Shown one piece after another: positions 26,200 to 41,300 of a DNA stretch of 64,000 nucleotides; positions within the stretch are counted from its first letter, which is position 1; each line of letters begins with the position of its first letter. The notes below the pieces were generated by a model that was given only the letters and a program-made list of their open reading frames with translations, did no database searches and was not told the origin of the DNA. Source of the stretch: Petrolisthes cinctipes (taxonomy: Eukaryota > Arthropoda > Malacostraca > Decapoda > Porcellanidae); contig JAWQEG010000623.1 of assembly GCA_033782935.1 (NCBI GenBank), positions 80,001 through 144,000 on the forward strand, read 5' to 3'. A program made the position numbers and the translations under genes.

Positions 26200-27550
26200 G
26201 GAAATAAACGGACTTAAAAGATGCATACACATATTGACTTTGGGCACCTAAAATATCGATTTTCAGCATGTTTTGGGCCTGTATATTGAAAATACTCTAA
26301 CACGGAGTAGGCATGTACAAATCGCTTTTGGGACCCAAAAATATCGAATTTTCGTGTGTTTTGAGCCTGAATTTGAGATATAAACGGGTACAGAAGATGC
26401 ATGCACGTATCGACTTTGGGCACCTAAAATATCGATTTTTAGCATGTTTTGGGCTCATATCTTGAAAATATTCTAGCACTGAGTAGGCATGTACAGATCG
26501 CTTCTAGGTCCCAAAAATATCGAATTTTCGGGTGTTTTAAGCCTGAATTTGAGATAGAAACGGGTACTGAAGATGGATGCACATATCGACTTTGGGCACC
26601 CAAAATATCGATTTTTAGCATGTTTTGGGCCTATATTTTGAAAATATTCTAGCACTGAATAGGCATGTACAGATCGCTTCTGGGACCCAAAAATATAGAA
26701 TTTTCGGAGTTTTTGAGCCTGAATTTGGGAAATAAACGGGTATAGAAGATGCATACACATATTGACTTTGGGCACCTAAAATATCGATTTTCAGCATGTT
26801 TTGGGCCTGTATATTGAAAATACTCTAACACGGAGTAGGCATGTACAAATCGCTTCTGGGACCCAAAAATATCGAATTTTCGGGTGTTTTGAGCCTGAAT
26901 TTGAGATATAAACAGGTACAGAAGATGCATGCACATATCGACTTTGGGCACCTAAAATATCGATTTTCAGCATGTTTTGGGCTCATATCTTAAAAATATT
27001 CTAGCACTGAGTAGGCATGTACAGATCGCTTCTGGGACCCAAAAATATCGAATTTTCGGGTGTTTTGAGTCTGAATTTGGGATATAAACGGGTACAGAAG
27101 ATGAATGCAAATATTGACTTTGGGCACCTAAAATATCGATTTTCAGCATGTTTTGGGCCTGTATTTTGAAAATACTCTAACACGGAGTAGGCATGTACAG
27201 ATCGCTTCAGGGACCCACAAATATCGAATTTTCGGGTGTTTTGAGCCTGAATTTGAGATATAAACGGGTACAAAAGATGCATGCACAAATCGACTTTGGG
27301 CACCTAAAATATCGATTTTCAGCATGTTTTGTTCCCATATTCTTAAAAAATTCTAGCACTGAGTAGGCATGTACAGATCGCTTCTGGGACCCAAAAATAT
27401 CGAATTTTCGGGTGTTTTGAGCATGAATTTGAGATATAAACGGGTACAAAAGATGAATGCACATATCGACTTTGGGCACCTAAAATATCGATTTTCAGCA
27501 TGTTTTGGGCCCATATTTTGAAAAAAATCTAGCACTGAGTAGGCATTTAC
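26200..27550. repeat. Block duplicated at 1,408-bp spacing (8 monomers), copy 1
   Basis: The segment is followed by a near copy at about 27608-28960. Shared private variants include GCACGTATCG (near 26403 and 27811) and GAAGATGGATGCACA (near 26570 and 27979). A single inserted T in the second copy near 28736 shifts the spacing to 1,409 bp beyond that point. Confidence 0.75.
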
Positions 27551-27607
27551 AGATCGCTTCTGGGATCCAAAAATATCGAATTTTCGGGTGTTTTGAGCCT
27601 GAATTTG

Positions 27608-28960
27608 GGAAATAAACGGACTTAAAAGATGCATACACATATTGACTTTGGGCACCTAAAATATCGATTTTCAGCATGTTTTGGGCCTGTATATTGAAAA
27701 TACTCTAACACGGAGTAGGCATGTACAAATCGCTTTTGGGACCCAAAAATATCGAATTTTCGTGTGTTTTGAGCCTGAATTTGAGATATAAACGGGTACA
27801 GAAGATGCATGCACGTATCGACTTTGGGCACCTAAAATATCGATTTTTAGCATGTTTTGGGCTCATATCTTGAAAATATTCTAGCACTGAGTAGGCATGT
27901 ACAGATCGCTTCTAGGTCCCAAAAATATCGAATTTTCGGGTGTTTTAAGCCTGAATTTGAGATATAAACGGGTACTGAAGATGGATGCACATATCGACTT
28001 TGGGCACCCAAAATATCGATTTTTAGCATGTTTTGGGCCTATATTTTGAAAATATTCTAGCACTGAATAGGCATGTACAGATCGCTTCTGGGACCCAAAA
28101 ATATAGAATTTTCGGAGTTTTTGAGCCTGAATTTGGGAAATAAACGGGTATAGAAGATGCATACACATATTGACTTTGGGCACCTAAAATATCGATTTTC
28201 AGCATGTTTTGGGCCTGTATATTGAAAATACTCTAACACGGAGTAGGCATGTACAAATCGCTTCTGGGACCCAAAAATATCGAATTTTCGGGTGTTTTGA
28301 GCCTGAATTTGAGATATAAACGGGTACAGAAGATGCATGCACATATCGACTTTGGGCACCTAAAATATCGATTTTCAGCATGTTTTGGGCTCATATCTTA
28401 AAAATATTCTAGCACTGAGTAGGCATGTACAGATCGCTTCTGGGACCCAAAAATATCGAATTTTCGGGTGTTTTGAGTCTGAATTTTGGATATAAACGGG
28501 TACAGAAGTTGAATGCAAATATTGACTTTGGGCACCTAAAATATCGATTTTCAGCATGTTTTGGGCCTGTATTTTGAAAATACTCTAACACGGAGTAGGC
28601 ATGTACAGATCGCTTCAGGGACCCACAAATATCGAATTTTCGGGTGTTTTGAGCCTGAATTTGAGATATAAACGGGTACAAAAGATGCATGCACATATCG
28701 ACTTTGGGCACCTAAAATATCGATTTTCAGCATGTTTTTGTTCCCATATTCTTAAAAAATTCTAGCACTGAGTAGGCATGTACAGATCGCTTCTGGGACC
28801 CAAAAATATCGAATTTTCGGGTGTTTTGAGCATGAATTTGAGATATAAACGGGTACAAAAGATGAATGCACATTTCGACTTTGGGCACCTAAAATATCGA
28901 TTTTCAGCATGTTTTGGGCCCATATTTTGAAAAAAATCTAGCACTGAGTAGGCATTTACA
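27608..28960. repeat. Block duplicated at 1,408-bp spacing (8 monomers), copy 2
   Basis: This is the near copy of 26200-27550, directly downstream after a short divergent junction. It shows a few private substitutions, such as GAAGTTGAATGC near 28507. Confidence 0.75.
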
Positions 28961-30149
28961 GATCGCTTCTGGGATCCAAAAATATCGAATTTTCGGGTGT
29001 TTTGAGCCTGAATTTGGGAAACAATCAGGTACAGAAGATGCATACACATATTGACTTTGGGCACCTAAAATATTGATTTTCAGCATGTTTTGGGCCTGTA
29101 TATTAAAAATACTATAACACGGAGTAGGCATGTACAGATCGCTTTTGGGACCCAAAAATATCGAATTTTCGGGTGTTTTGAGCCTGAATTTGAGATATAA
29201 ACGGGTACAGAAGATGCATACACATATCGACTTTGGGCATCTAAAATATCGATTTTTAGCATGTTTTGGGCCCTTATTTTGAAAAAATTCTAGCACTGAG
29301 TAGGCATGTACAGATCGCTTCTGAGACCCACAAATATCGAATTTTCGGGTGTTTTGAGCCTGATTTTGAGATATAAACGGGTACTGAAGATGAATGCACA
29401 TATCGACTTTGGGCACCCAAAATATCGATTTTTAGCATGTTTTGGGCCCTTATTTTGAAAAAGTTCTAGCACTGAGTAGGCATGTACAGATCGCTTCTGG
29501 GACCCACAAATATCGAATTTTCGGGTGTTTTGAGCCTGAATTTGAGATATAAACGGGTACTGAAGATGCATGCACATATCGACTTTGGGCACCTAAAATA
29601 TCGATTTTCAGCATGTTCTGGGCCTGTATTTTGAAAATACTGTAACACGGAGTAGGCATGTACAGATCGCTTTTGGGACCCAAAATTATTGAATTTTCGT
29701 GTGTTTTGAGCCTGAATTTGAGATATAAACGGGTACAGAAGATGCATGCACATATCGACTTTGGGCACCTAAAATATCGATTTTTAGCATGTTTTGGGCT
29801 CATATCTTGAAAATATTCTAGCACTGAGTAGGCATGTACAGATCGCTTCTAGGTCCCAAAAATATCGAATTTTCGGGTGTTTTAAGCCTGAATTTGAGAT
29901 ATAAACGGGTACTGAAGATGGATGCACATATCGACTTTGGGCACCCAAAATATCGATTTTTAGCATGTTTTGGGCCTATATTTTGAAAATATTCTAGCAC
30001 TGAATAGGCATGTACAGATCGCTTCTGGGACCCAAAAATATAGAATTTTCGGAGTTTTTGAGCCTGAATTTGGGAAATAAACGGGTATAGAAGATGCATA
30101 CACATATTGACTTTGGGCACCTAAAATATCGATTTTCAGCATGTTTTGG

Positions 30150-32300
30150 GCCTGTATATTAAAAATACTATAACACGGAGTAGGCATGTACAGATCGCTT
30201 CTGGGACCCAAAAATATCGAATTTTCGGGTGTTTTGAGCCTGAATTTGAGATATAAACGGGTACAGAAGATGCATGCACATATCGACTTTGGGCATCTAA
30301 AATATCGATTTTTAGCATGTTTTGGGCCCTTATTTTGAAAAAATTCTAGCACTGAGTAGGCATGTACATATCGCTTCTGAGACCCACAAATATCGAATTT
30401 TCGGGTGTTTTGAGCCTGATTTTGAGATATAAACGGGTACTGAAGACGAATGCACATATCGACTTTGGGCACCCAAAAGATCGATTTTTAGCATGTTTTG
30501 GGACTTTATTTTGAAAATATTCTAGCACTGAGTAGGCATGTATAGATCGCTTCTGGGACCCACAAATATCGAATTTTCGGGTGTTTTGAGCCTGAATTTG
30601 AGATATAAACGGGTACTGAAGATGCATGCACATATCGACTTTGGGCACCTAAAATATCGATTTTCAGCATGTTTTGGGCCTGTATTTTGAAAATACTGTA
30701 AAACGGAGTAGGCATGTACAGATCGCTTTTGGGACCCAAAGTTATTGAATTTTCGGGTGTTTTGAGCCTGAATTTGAGATATAAACGGGTACAGAAGATG
30801 CATGCACATATTGACTTTGGGCACCCAAAATATCTATTTTTAGCATGTTTTGGGATTACATTTTGAAAATATTCTAGCACTAAAAAGGCATGTACAGATC
30901 GCTTCTGGAACCCAAAAATATCGAATTTTAGGGTGTTTTGAACCTGAATTTGGGATATAAACGGGTACAGAAGATGAATGCAAATATTGACTAAGGGCAC
31001 CTAAAATATTGATTTTCAGCATGTTTTGGGCCTGTATTTTAATAATATTCTAGCACGGAGTAGGCATGTACAGATCTCTTCTGGAACCCAAAATTATCGA
31101 ATTTTCGGGTGTTTTGAGCCTGAATTTGAGATATAAACGGGTACAGAAGATGCATGCACATATCGACTTTGGGCACCTAAAATATCGATTTTCAGCATGT
31201 TTTGGGCCCATATTTTGAAAAAAATCTAGCACTGAGTAGGCATGTACAGATCGCTTCTGGGACCCAAAAATATCGAATTTTCGGGTGTTTTGAGCCTGAA
31301 TTTTGGAAACAAACGGGTACAGAAGATGCATACACATATTGACTTAGGGCACCTTAAACATTGATTTTCAGCATGTTTTGGGCCTGTCTTTTGAAAATAC
31401 TCTAACACGGAGTAGGCATGTACAAATCGCTATTGGGACCCAAAAATGTCGAATTTTCGGGTGTTTTGAGCCTGAATTTCAGATATAAACAGGTACAGAA
31501 GATTCATGAACATATCGACTTTGGGCACCTAAAATATCGATTTTCAGCATGTTTTGGGCTCATATCTTGAAAATATTCTAGCACTGAGTAGGCATGTACA
31601 GATCGCTTCTAGGTCCCAAAAATATCGAATTTTCGGGTGTTTTGAGCCAGAATTTGGGAAATAAACGGACTTAAAAGATGCATACACATATTGACTTTTG
31701 GCACCTAAAATATCGATTTTCAGCATGTTTTGGGCCTGTATATTGAAAATACTCTAACACGGAGTAGGCATGTACAGATCGCTTCTGGGATCCAAAAATA
31801 TCGAATTTTCGGGTGTTTTGAGCCTGAATTTGAGATATAAACGGGTACTGAAGATGCATGCACATATCGACTTTGGGCACCCAAAATATCGATTTTTATC
31901 ATGTTTTGGGCCTATATTTTGAAAATATTCTAGCACTGAATAGGCATGTACAGATCGCTTCTGGGACCCAAAAATATAGAATTTTCGGGGTTTTTGAGCA
32001 TGAACTTGGGAAATAAACGGGTATAGAAGATGCATACACATATTGACTTTGGGCACCTAAAATATCGATTTTCAGCATGTTTTGGGCCTGTATATTGAAA
32101 ATACTCTAACACGGAGTAGGCATGTACAAATCGCTTCTGGGACCCAAAAATATCGAATTTTCGGGTGTTTTGAGCCTGAATTTGAGATATAAACGGGTAC
32201 AGAAGATGCATGCACATATCGACTTTGGGCACCTAAAATATCGATTTTCAGCATGTTTTGGGCTCATATCTTAAAAATATTCTAGCACTGAGTAGGCATG
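30150..32300. repeat. Duplicated block at 6,864-bp spacing (39 monomers)
   Basis: About 30.15-32.3 kb corresponds to about 37.0-39.15 kb. A precise anchor is the GGGATTACATTTT variant, whose first G is at 30852 and 37716. Minor differences exist (for example TTTATCATG near 31897 against TTTCATCATG near 38760), so this duplication looks older than the Q pair. Confidence 0.7.
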
Positions 32301-32399
32301 TACAGATCGCTTCTGGGACCCAAAAATATCGAATTTTCGGGTGTTTTGAGTCTGAATTTGGGATATAAACGGGTACAGAAGATGAATGCACATATCGAC

Positions 32400-35300
32400 T
32401 TTGGGCACCTAAAATATCGATTTTCAGCATGTTTTGGGCCTGTATTTTGAAAATACTCTAACACGGAGTAGGCATGTACAGATCGCTTCAGGGACCCACA
32501 AATATCGAATTTTCGGGTGTTTTGAGCCTGAATTTGAGATATAAACGGGTACAAAAGATGCATGCACATATCGACTTTGGGCACCTAAAATATCGATTTT
32601 CAGCATGTTTTGTTCCCATATTCTTAAAAAATTCTAGCACTGAGTAGGCATGTACAGATCGCTTCTGGGACCCAAAAATATCGAATTTTCGGGTGTTTTG
32701 AGCTTGAATTTGAGATATAAACGGGTACAAAAGATGAATGCACATATCGACTTTGGGCACCTAAAATATCGATTTTCAGCATGTTTTGGGCCCATATTTT
32801 GAAAAAAATCTAGCACTGAGTAGGCATGTACAGATCGCTTCTGGGATCCAAAAATATCTAATTTTCGGGTGTTTTGAGCCTGAATTTGGGAAACAAACGG
32901 GTACAGAAGATGCATACACATATTGACTTTGGGCACCTAAAATATTGATTTTCAGCATGTTTTGGGCCCATATTTTGAAAAAAATCTAGCACTGAGAAGG
33001 CATGTACAGATCGCTTCTGGGACCCAAAAATATAGAATTTTCGGGTGTTTTGAGCCTGAATTTGGGAAACAAACGGGTACAGAAGATGCATACACATATT
33101 GACTTTGGGCACCTAAAATATTGATTTTCAGCACGTTTTGGGCCAATATTTTGAAAAAATTCTAGCACTGATTAGGCATGTACAGATCGCTTCTGGGACC
33201 CAAAAATATCGAATTTTCGGGTGTTTTGAGTCTGTATTTTGGATATAAACGGGTACAGAAGATGAATGCAAATATTGACTTTGGGCACCTAAAATATCGA
33301 TTTTCAGCATGTTTTGGGCCTGTATTTTGAAAATACTCTAACACGGAGTAGGCATGTACAGATCGCTTTTGGGACCGAAAAATATCGAATTTTCGTGTGT
33401 TTTGAGCCTGAATTTGAGATATAAACGGGTACAGAAGATGCATGCACATATCGACTTTTGGCACCTAAAATATCGATTTTTAGCATGTTTTGGGCTCTTA
33501 TCTTGAAAATATTCTAGCACTGAGTAGGCATGTACAGATCGCTTCTAGGACCCAAAAATATCGAATATTCGGATGTTTTGAGCCAGAATTTGGGAAATAA
33601 ACGGACTTAAAAGATGCATACACATATTGACTTTGGGCACCTAAAATATCGATTTTCAGCATGTTTTGGGCCTGTATATTGAAAATACTCTAACACGGAG
33701 TAGGCATGTACAGATCGCTTTTGTGACCCAAAAATATCGAATTTTCAGGTGTTTTGAGCCTGAATTTGAGATATAAACGGGTACAGAAGATGCATGCACA
33801 TATCGACTTTGGGCACCTAAAATATCGATTTTTAGCATGTTTTGGGCTCATATCTTGAAAATATTCTAGCACTGAGTAGGCATGTACAGATCGCTTCTAG
33901 GTCCCAAAAATATCGAATTTTCGGGTGTTTTGAGCCAGAATTTGGGAAATAAACGGACTTAAAAGATACATACACATATTGACTTTTGGCACCTAAAATA
34001 TCGATTTTCAGCATGTTTTGGGCCTGTATTTTGAAAATACTGTAACACGGAGTAGGCATGTACAGATCGCTTCTGGGACCCAAAAATATAGAATTTTCGG
34101 GGTTTCTGAGCCTGAATTTGGGATATAAATGGATACCGAAGATAAATACACATATTGACTTTGGGCACCTAAAATATCGATTTTCAGCATGTTTTGGGCC
34201 TGTATTTTGAAAATACTGTAACACGGAGTAGGCATGTACAGATCGCTTTTGGGACCCAAAAATATCGAATTCTCGTGTGTTTTGAGCCTGAATTTGAGAT
34301 ATAAACGGGTACAGAAGATGCATGCACATATCGACTTTGGGCACCTAAAATATCGATTTTTAACATGTTTTGGGACTATATTTTGAAAATATTCTAGCAC
34401 TGAGTAGGCATGTACAGATCGCTTCTGGGACCCAAAAATATCGAATTTTCGGGTGTTTTGAGCCTGAATTTGAGATATAAACGGGTACAGAAGATGCATG
34501 CACATATCGACTTTGGGCACCCAAAATATCGATTTTTAGCATGTTTTGGGCCTATATTTTGAAAATATTCTAGCACTGAATAGGCATGTACAGATCGCTT
34601 CTGGGACCCAAAAATATAGAATTTTCGGGGTTTTTGAGCCTGAATTTGGGATTTAAACGGATACCGAAGATAAATACACATATTGACTTTGGGCACCTAA
34701 AATATCGATTTTTAGCATGTTTTGGGACTATATTTTGAAAATATTCTAGCACTGAGTAGGCATGTACAGATCGCTTCTGGGACCCACAAATATCGAATTT
34801 TCGGGTGTTTTGAGCCTGAATTTTGGAAACAAACGGGTACAGAAGATGCATACACATATTGACTTTGGGCACCTTAAACATTATTTTTCAGCATGTTTTG
34901 GGCCTGTGTTTTGAAAATACTCTAACACGGAGTAGGCATGTACAAATCGCTATTGGGACCCAAAAATATCGAATTTTCGTGTGTTTTGAGCCTGAATTTG
35001 AGATATAAAAGGGTACAGAACATGCATGCACATATCGACTTTGGGCACCTAAAATATCGATTTTTAGCATGTTTTGGGCCTATATTTTGAAAATATTCTA
35101 GCACTGAGTAGGCATGTACAGATCGCTTCTGGGACCCAAAAATATCGAATTTTCGGGTTTTTTTAGCATGAATTTGGGATATAAACGGATACAGAAGATG
35201 CATACACATATTGACTTTGGGCACCTAAAATATCGATTTTCAGCATGTTTTGGGCCTGTATTTTGAAAATACTGTAACACGGAGTAGGCATGTACAGATC

Positions 35301-35880
35301 GCTTTTGGGACCCAAAAATATCGAATTCTCGTGTGTTTTGAGCCTGAATTTGAGATATAAACGGGTATAGAAGATGCATGCACATATCGACTTTGGGCAC
35401 CTAAAATATCGATTTTTAACATGTTTTGGGACTATATTTTGAAAATATTCTAGCACTGAGTAGGCATGTACAGATTGCTTCTGGGACCCAAAAATATCGA
35501 ATTTTCGGGTGTTTTGAGCCTGAATTTGAGATATAAACGGGTACTGAAGATGCATGCACATATCGACTTTGGGCACCCAAAATATAGATTTTTAGCATGT
35601 TTTGGGCCTATATTTTGAAAATATTCTAGCACTGAATAGGCATGTACAGATCGCTTCTGGGACCCAAAAATATCGAATTTTCGGGGTTTTTGAGCCTGAA
35701 TTTGGGATATAAACGGATACCGAAGAAAAATACACATATTGACTTTGGGCACCTAAAATATCGATTTTCAGCATGTTTTGGGCCTGTATTTTGAAAATAC
35801 TGTAACACGGAGTAGGCATGTACAGATCGCTTTTGGGACCGAAAAATATCGAATTTTCGGGTTTTTTGAGCCTGAATTTG
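32400..35880. repeat. Partial older superunit with a 4-monomer insertion or deletion relative to Q
   Basis: About 32.4-33.8 kb matches about 41.6-42.97 kb at a spacing of 9,152 bp (52 monomers), while 34.4-35.88 kb matches 42.84-44.33 kb at 8,448 bp (48 monomers). The difference is 704 bp, exactly four monomers, so a block of four monomers (about 33.8-34.5 kb) is present here and absent in Q. That block closely matches 55.1-55.8 kb and resembles 18.2-18.85 kb. Confidence 0.7.
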
Positions 35881-38344
35881 AGATATAAACGGGTACAGAA
35901 GATGGATGCACATATCGACTTTGGGCACCCAAAATATCGATTTTTAGTATGTTTTGGGCCTATATTTTGAAAATATTCTAGCACTGAATAGGCATGTACA
36001 GATCGCTTCTGGGACCCAAAAATATAGAATTTTCGGGGTTTTTGAGCCTGAATTTGGGAAATAAACGGGTATAGAAGATGCATACACATATTGACTTTGG
36101 GCACCTAAAATATCGATTTTCAGCATGTTTTGGGCCTGTATATTGAAAATACTCTAACACGGAGTAGGCATGTACAAATCGCTTCTGGGACCCAAAAATA
36201 TCGAATTTTCGGGTGTTTTGAGCCTGAATTTGAGATATAAACGGGTACAGAAGATGCATGCACATATCGACTTTGGGCACCTAAAATATCGATTTTCAGC
36301 ATGTTTTGGGCTCATATCTTAAAAATATTCTAGCACTGAGTAGGCATGTACAGATCGCTTCTGGAACCCAAAAATATCGAATTTTCGGGTGTTTTGAGCA
36401 TGAATTTGAGATATAAACGGATACAAAAGATGAATGCACATATCGACTTTGGGCACCTAAAATATCGATTTTCAGCATGTTTTGGGCCTGTATATTGAAA
36501 ATACTCTAACACGGAGTAGGCATGTACAAATCGCTTCTGGGACCCAAAAATATCGAATTTTCGGGTGTTTTGAGCCTGAATTTGAGATATAAACGGGTAC
36601 AGAAGATGCATGCACATATCGACTTTGGGCACCTAAAATATCGATTTTCAGCATGTTTTGTTCCCATATTCTTAAAAAATTCTAGCACTGAGTAGGCATG
36701 TACAGATCGCTTCTGGGACCCAAAAATATCGAATTTTCGTGTGTTTTGAGCATGAATTTGAGATATAAACGGATACAAAAGATGAATGCACATATCGACT
36801 TTGGGCACCTAAAATATCGATTTTCAGCATGTTTTGGTCCCATATTTTGAAAAAATTCTAGCACTGAGTAGGCATTTACAGATCGCTTCTGGGATCCAAA
36901 AATATCGAATTTTCGGGTGTTTTGAGCCTGAATTTGGGAAACAAACGGGTACAGAAGATGCATACACATATTGACTTTGGGCACCTAAAATATTGATTTT
37001 CAGCATGTTTTGGGCCTGTATATTAAAAATACTATAACACGGAGTAGGCATGTACAGATCGCTTTTGGGACCCAAAAATATCGAATTTTCGGGTGTTTTG
37101 AGCCTGAATTTGAGATATAAACGGGTACAGAAGATGCATACACATATCGACTTTGGGCATCTAAAATATCGATTTTTAGCATGTTTTGGGACCTTATTTT
37201 GAAAAAATTCTAGCACTGAGTAGGCATGTACATTTCGCTTCTGAGACCCACAAATATCGAATTTTCGGGTGTTTTGAGCCTGATTTTGAGATATAAACGG
37301 GTACTGAAGACGAATGCACATATCGACTTTGGGCACCCAAAATATCGATTTTTAGCATGTTTTGGGACTTTATTTTGAAAATATTCTAGCACTGAGTAGG
37401 CATGTATAGATCGCTTCTGGGACCCACAAATATCGAATTTTCGGGTGTTTTGAGCCTGAATTTGAGATATAAACGGGTACTGAAGATGCATGCACATATC
37501 GACTTTGGGCACCTAAAATATCGATTTTCAGCATGTTTTGGGCCTGTATTTTGAAAATACTGTAACACGGAGTAGGCATGTACAGATCGCTTTTGGGACC
37601 CAAAATTATTGAATTTTCGGGTGTTTTGAGCCTGAATTTGAGATATAAACGGGTACAGAAGATGCATGCACATATTGACTTCGGGCACCCAAAATATCTA
37701 TTTTTAGCATGTTTTGGGATTACATTTTGAAAATATTCTAGCACTAAAAAGGCATGTACAGATCGCTTCTGGAACCCAAAAATATCGAATTTTCGGGTGT
37801 TTTGAACCTGAATTTGGGATATAAACGGGTACAGAAGATGAATGCAAATATTGACTAAGGGCACCTAAAATATTGATTTTCAGCATGTTTTGGGCCTGTA
37901 TTTTAATAATATTCTAACACGGAGTAGGCATGTACAGATCTCTTCTGGAACCCAAAATTATCGAATTTTCGGGTGTTTTGAGCCTGAATTTGAGATATAA
38001 ACGGGTACAGAAGATGCATGCACATATCGACTTTGGGCACCTAAAATATCGATTTTCAGCATGTTTTGGGCCCATATTATTAAAAAAATCTAGCACTGAG
38101 TAGGCATGTACAGATCGCTTCTGGGACCCAAAAATATCGAATTTTCGGGTGTTTTGAGCCTGAATTTTGGAAACAAACGGGTACAGAAGATGCATACACA
38201 TATTGACTTAGGGCACCTTAAACATTGATTTTCAGCATGTTTTGGGCCTGTCTTTTGAAAATACTCTAACACGGAGTAGGCATGTACAAATCGCTATTGG
38301 GACCCAAAAATGTCGAATTTTCGGGTGTTTTGAGCCTGAATTTC
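35881..38344. repeat. Higher-order block P, copy 1 (2,464 bp = 14 monomers)
   Basis: Block P lies immediately left of Q copy 1 and recurs 14,432 bp (82 monomers) downstream, at 50313-52776. Shared private variants include GCACTAAAAAGGCATG (37741 and 52173) and the GGGATTACATTTT variant. P plus Q totals 8,448 bp, exactly 48 monomers. The same 8,448-bp spacing links about 34.37-35.88 kb to 42.82-44.33 kb, so P+Q behaves as a superunit of the array. Confidence 0.8.
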
Positions 38345-41300
38345 AGATATAAACGGGTACAGAAGATTCATGAACATATCGACTTTGGGCACCTAAAATA
38401 TCGATTTTCAGCATGTTTTGGGCTCATATCTTGAAAATATTCTAGCACTGAGTAGGCATGTACAGATCGCTTCTAGGTCCCAAAAATATCGAATTTTCGG
38501 GTGTTTTGAGCCAGAATTTGGGAAATAAACGGACTTAAAAGATGCATACACATATTGACTTTTGGCACCTAAAATATCGATTTTCAGCATGTTTTGGGCC
38601 TGTATATTGAAAATACTCTAACACGGAGTAGGCATGTACAGATCGCTTCTGGGATCCAAAAATATCGAATTTTCGGGTGTTTTGAGCCTGAATTTGAGAT
38701 ATAAACGGGTACTGAAGATGCATGCTCATATCGACTTTGGGCACCCAAAATATCGATTTTCATCATGTTTTGGGCCTATATTTTGAAAATATTCTAGCAC
38801 TGAATAGGCATGTACAGATCGCTTCTGGGACCCAAAAATATAGAATTTTCGGGGTTTTTGAGCCTGAACTTGGGAAATAAACGGGTATAGAAGATGCATA
38901 CACATATTGACTTTGGGCACCTAAAATATCGATTTTCAGCATGTTTTGGGCCTGTATATTGAAAATACTCTAACACGGAGTAGGCATGTACAAATCGCTT
39001 CTGGGACCCAAAAATATCGAATTTTCGGGTGTTTTGAGCCTGAATTTGAGATATAAACGGGTACAGAAGATGCATGCACATATCGACTTTGGGCACCTAA
39101 AATATCGATTTTCAGCATGTTTTGGGCTCATATCTTCAAAATATTCTAGCACTGAGTAGGCATGTACAGATCGCTTCTGGGACCCAAAAATATCGAATTT
39201 TCGGGTGTTTTGAGCATGAATTTGAGATATAAACGGATACAAAAGATGAATGCACATATCGACTTTGGGCACCTAAAATATCGATTTTCAGCATGTTTTG
39301 GGCCTGTATATTGAAAATACTCTAACACGGAGTAGGCATGTACAAATCGCTTCTGGGACCCAAAAATATCGAATTTTCGGGTGTTTTGAGCCTGAATTTG
39401 AGATATAAACGGGTACAGAAGATGCATGCACATATCGACTTTGGGCACCTAAAATATCGATTTTCAGCATGTTTTGTTCCCATATTCTTAAAAAATTCTA
39501 GCACTGAGTAGGCATGTACAGATCGCTTCTGGGACCCAAAAATATCGAATTTTCGGGTGTTTTGAGCATGAATTTGAGATATAAACGGATACAAAAGATG
39601 AATGCACATATCGACTTTGGGCACCTAAAATATCGATTTTCAGCATGTTTTGGGCCCATATTTTGAAAAAAATCTAGCACTGAGTAGGCATTTACAGATC
39701 GCTTCTGGGATCCAAAAATATCGAATTTTCGGGTGTTTTGAGCCTGAATTTGGGAAACAAACGGGTACAGAAGATGCATACACATATTGACTTTGGGCAC
39801 CTAAAATATTGATTTTCAGCATGTTTTGGGCCTGTATATTAAAAATACTATAACACGGAGTAGGCATGTACAGATCGCTTTTGGGACCCAAAAATATCGA
39901 ATTTTCGGGTGTTTTGAGCCTGAATTTGAGATATAAACGGGTACAGAAGATGAATACACATATCGACTTTGGGCATCTAAAATATCGATTTTTAGCATGT
40001 TTTGGGCCCTTATTTTGAAAAAATTCTAGCACTGAGTAGGCATGTACAGATCGCTTCTGAGACCCACAAATATCGAATTTTCGGGTGTTTTGAGCCTGAT
40101 TTTGAGATATAAACGGGTACTGAAGACGAATGCACATATCGACTTTGGGCACCCAAAATATCGATTTTTAGCATGTTTTGGGACTTTATTTTGAAAATAT
40201 TCTAGCACTGAGTAGGCATGTATAGATCGCTTCTGGGACCCACAAATATCGAATTTTCGGGTGTTTTGAGCCTGAATTTGAGATATAAACGGGTACAGAA
40301 GATGCATGCACATATCGACTTTGGGCACCTAAAATATCGATTTTCAGCATGTTTTGGGCCCATATTTTGAAAAAAATCTAGCACTGAGTAGGCATGTACA
40401 GATCGCTTCTGGGACCCAAAAATATCGAATTTTCGGGTGTTTTGAGCCTGAATTTTGGAAACAAACGGGTACAGAAGATGCATACACATATTGACTTAGG
40501 GCACCTTAAACATTGATTTTCAGCATGTTTTGGGCCTGTCTTTTGAAAATACTCTAACACGGAGTAGGCATGTACAAATCGCTATTGGGACCCAAAAATG
40601 TCGAATTTTCGGGTGTTTTGAGCCTGAATTTCAGATATAAACAGGTACAGAAGATTCATGAACATATCGACTTTGGGCACCTAAAATATCGATTTTCAGC
40701 ATGTTTTGGGCTCATATCTTGAAAATATTCTAGCACTGAGTAGGCATGTACAGATCGCTTCTAGGTCCCAAAAATATCGAATTTTCGGGTGTTTTGAGCC
40801 AGAATTTGGGAAATAAACGGACTTAAAAGATGCATACACATATTGACTTTTGGCACCTAAAATATCGATTTTCAGCATGTTTTGGGCCTGTATATTGAAA
40901 ATACTCTAACACGGAGTAGGCATGTACAGATCGCTTCTGGGATCCAAAAATATCGAATTTTCGGGTGTTTTGAGCCTGAATTTGAGATATAAACGGGTAC
41001 TGAAGATGCATGCACATATCGACTTTGGGCACCCAAAATATCGATTTTTATCATGTTTTGGGCCTATATTTTGAAAATATTCTAGCACTGAATAGGCATG
41101 TACAGATCGCTTCTGGGACCCAAAAATATAGAATTTTCGGGGTTTTTGAGCCTGAACTTGGGAAATAAACGGGTATAGAAGATGCATACACATATTGACT
41201 TTGGGCACCTAAAATATCGATTTTCAGCATGTTTTGGGCCTGTATATTGAAAATACTCTAACACGGAGTAGGCATGTACAAATCGCTTCTGGGACCCAAA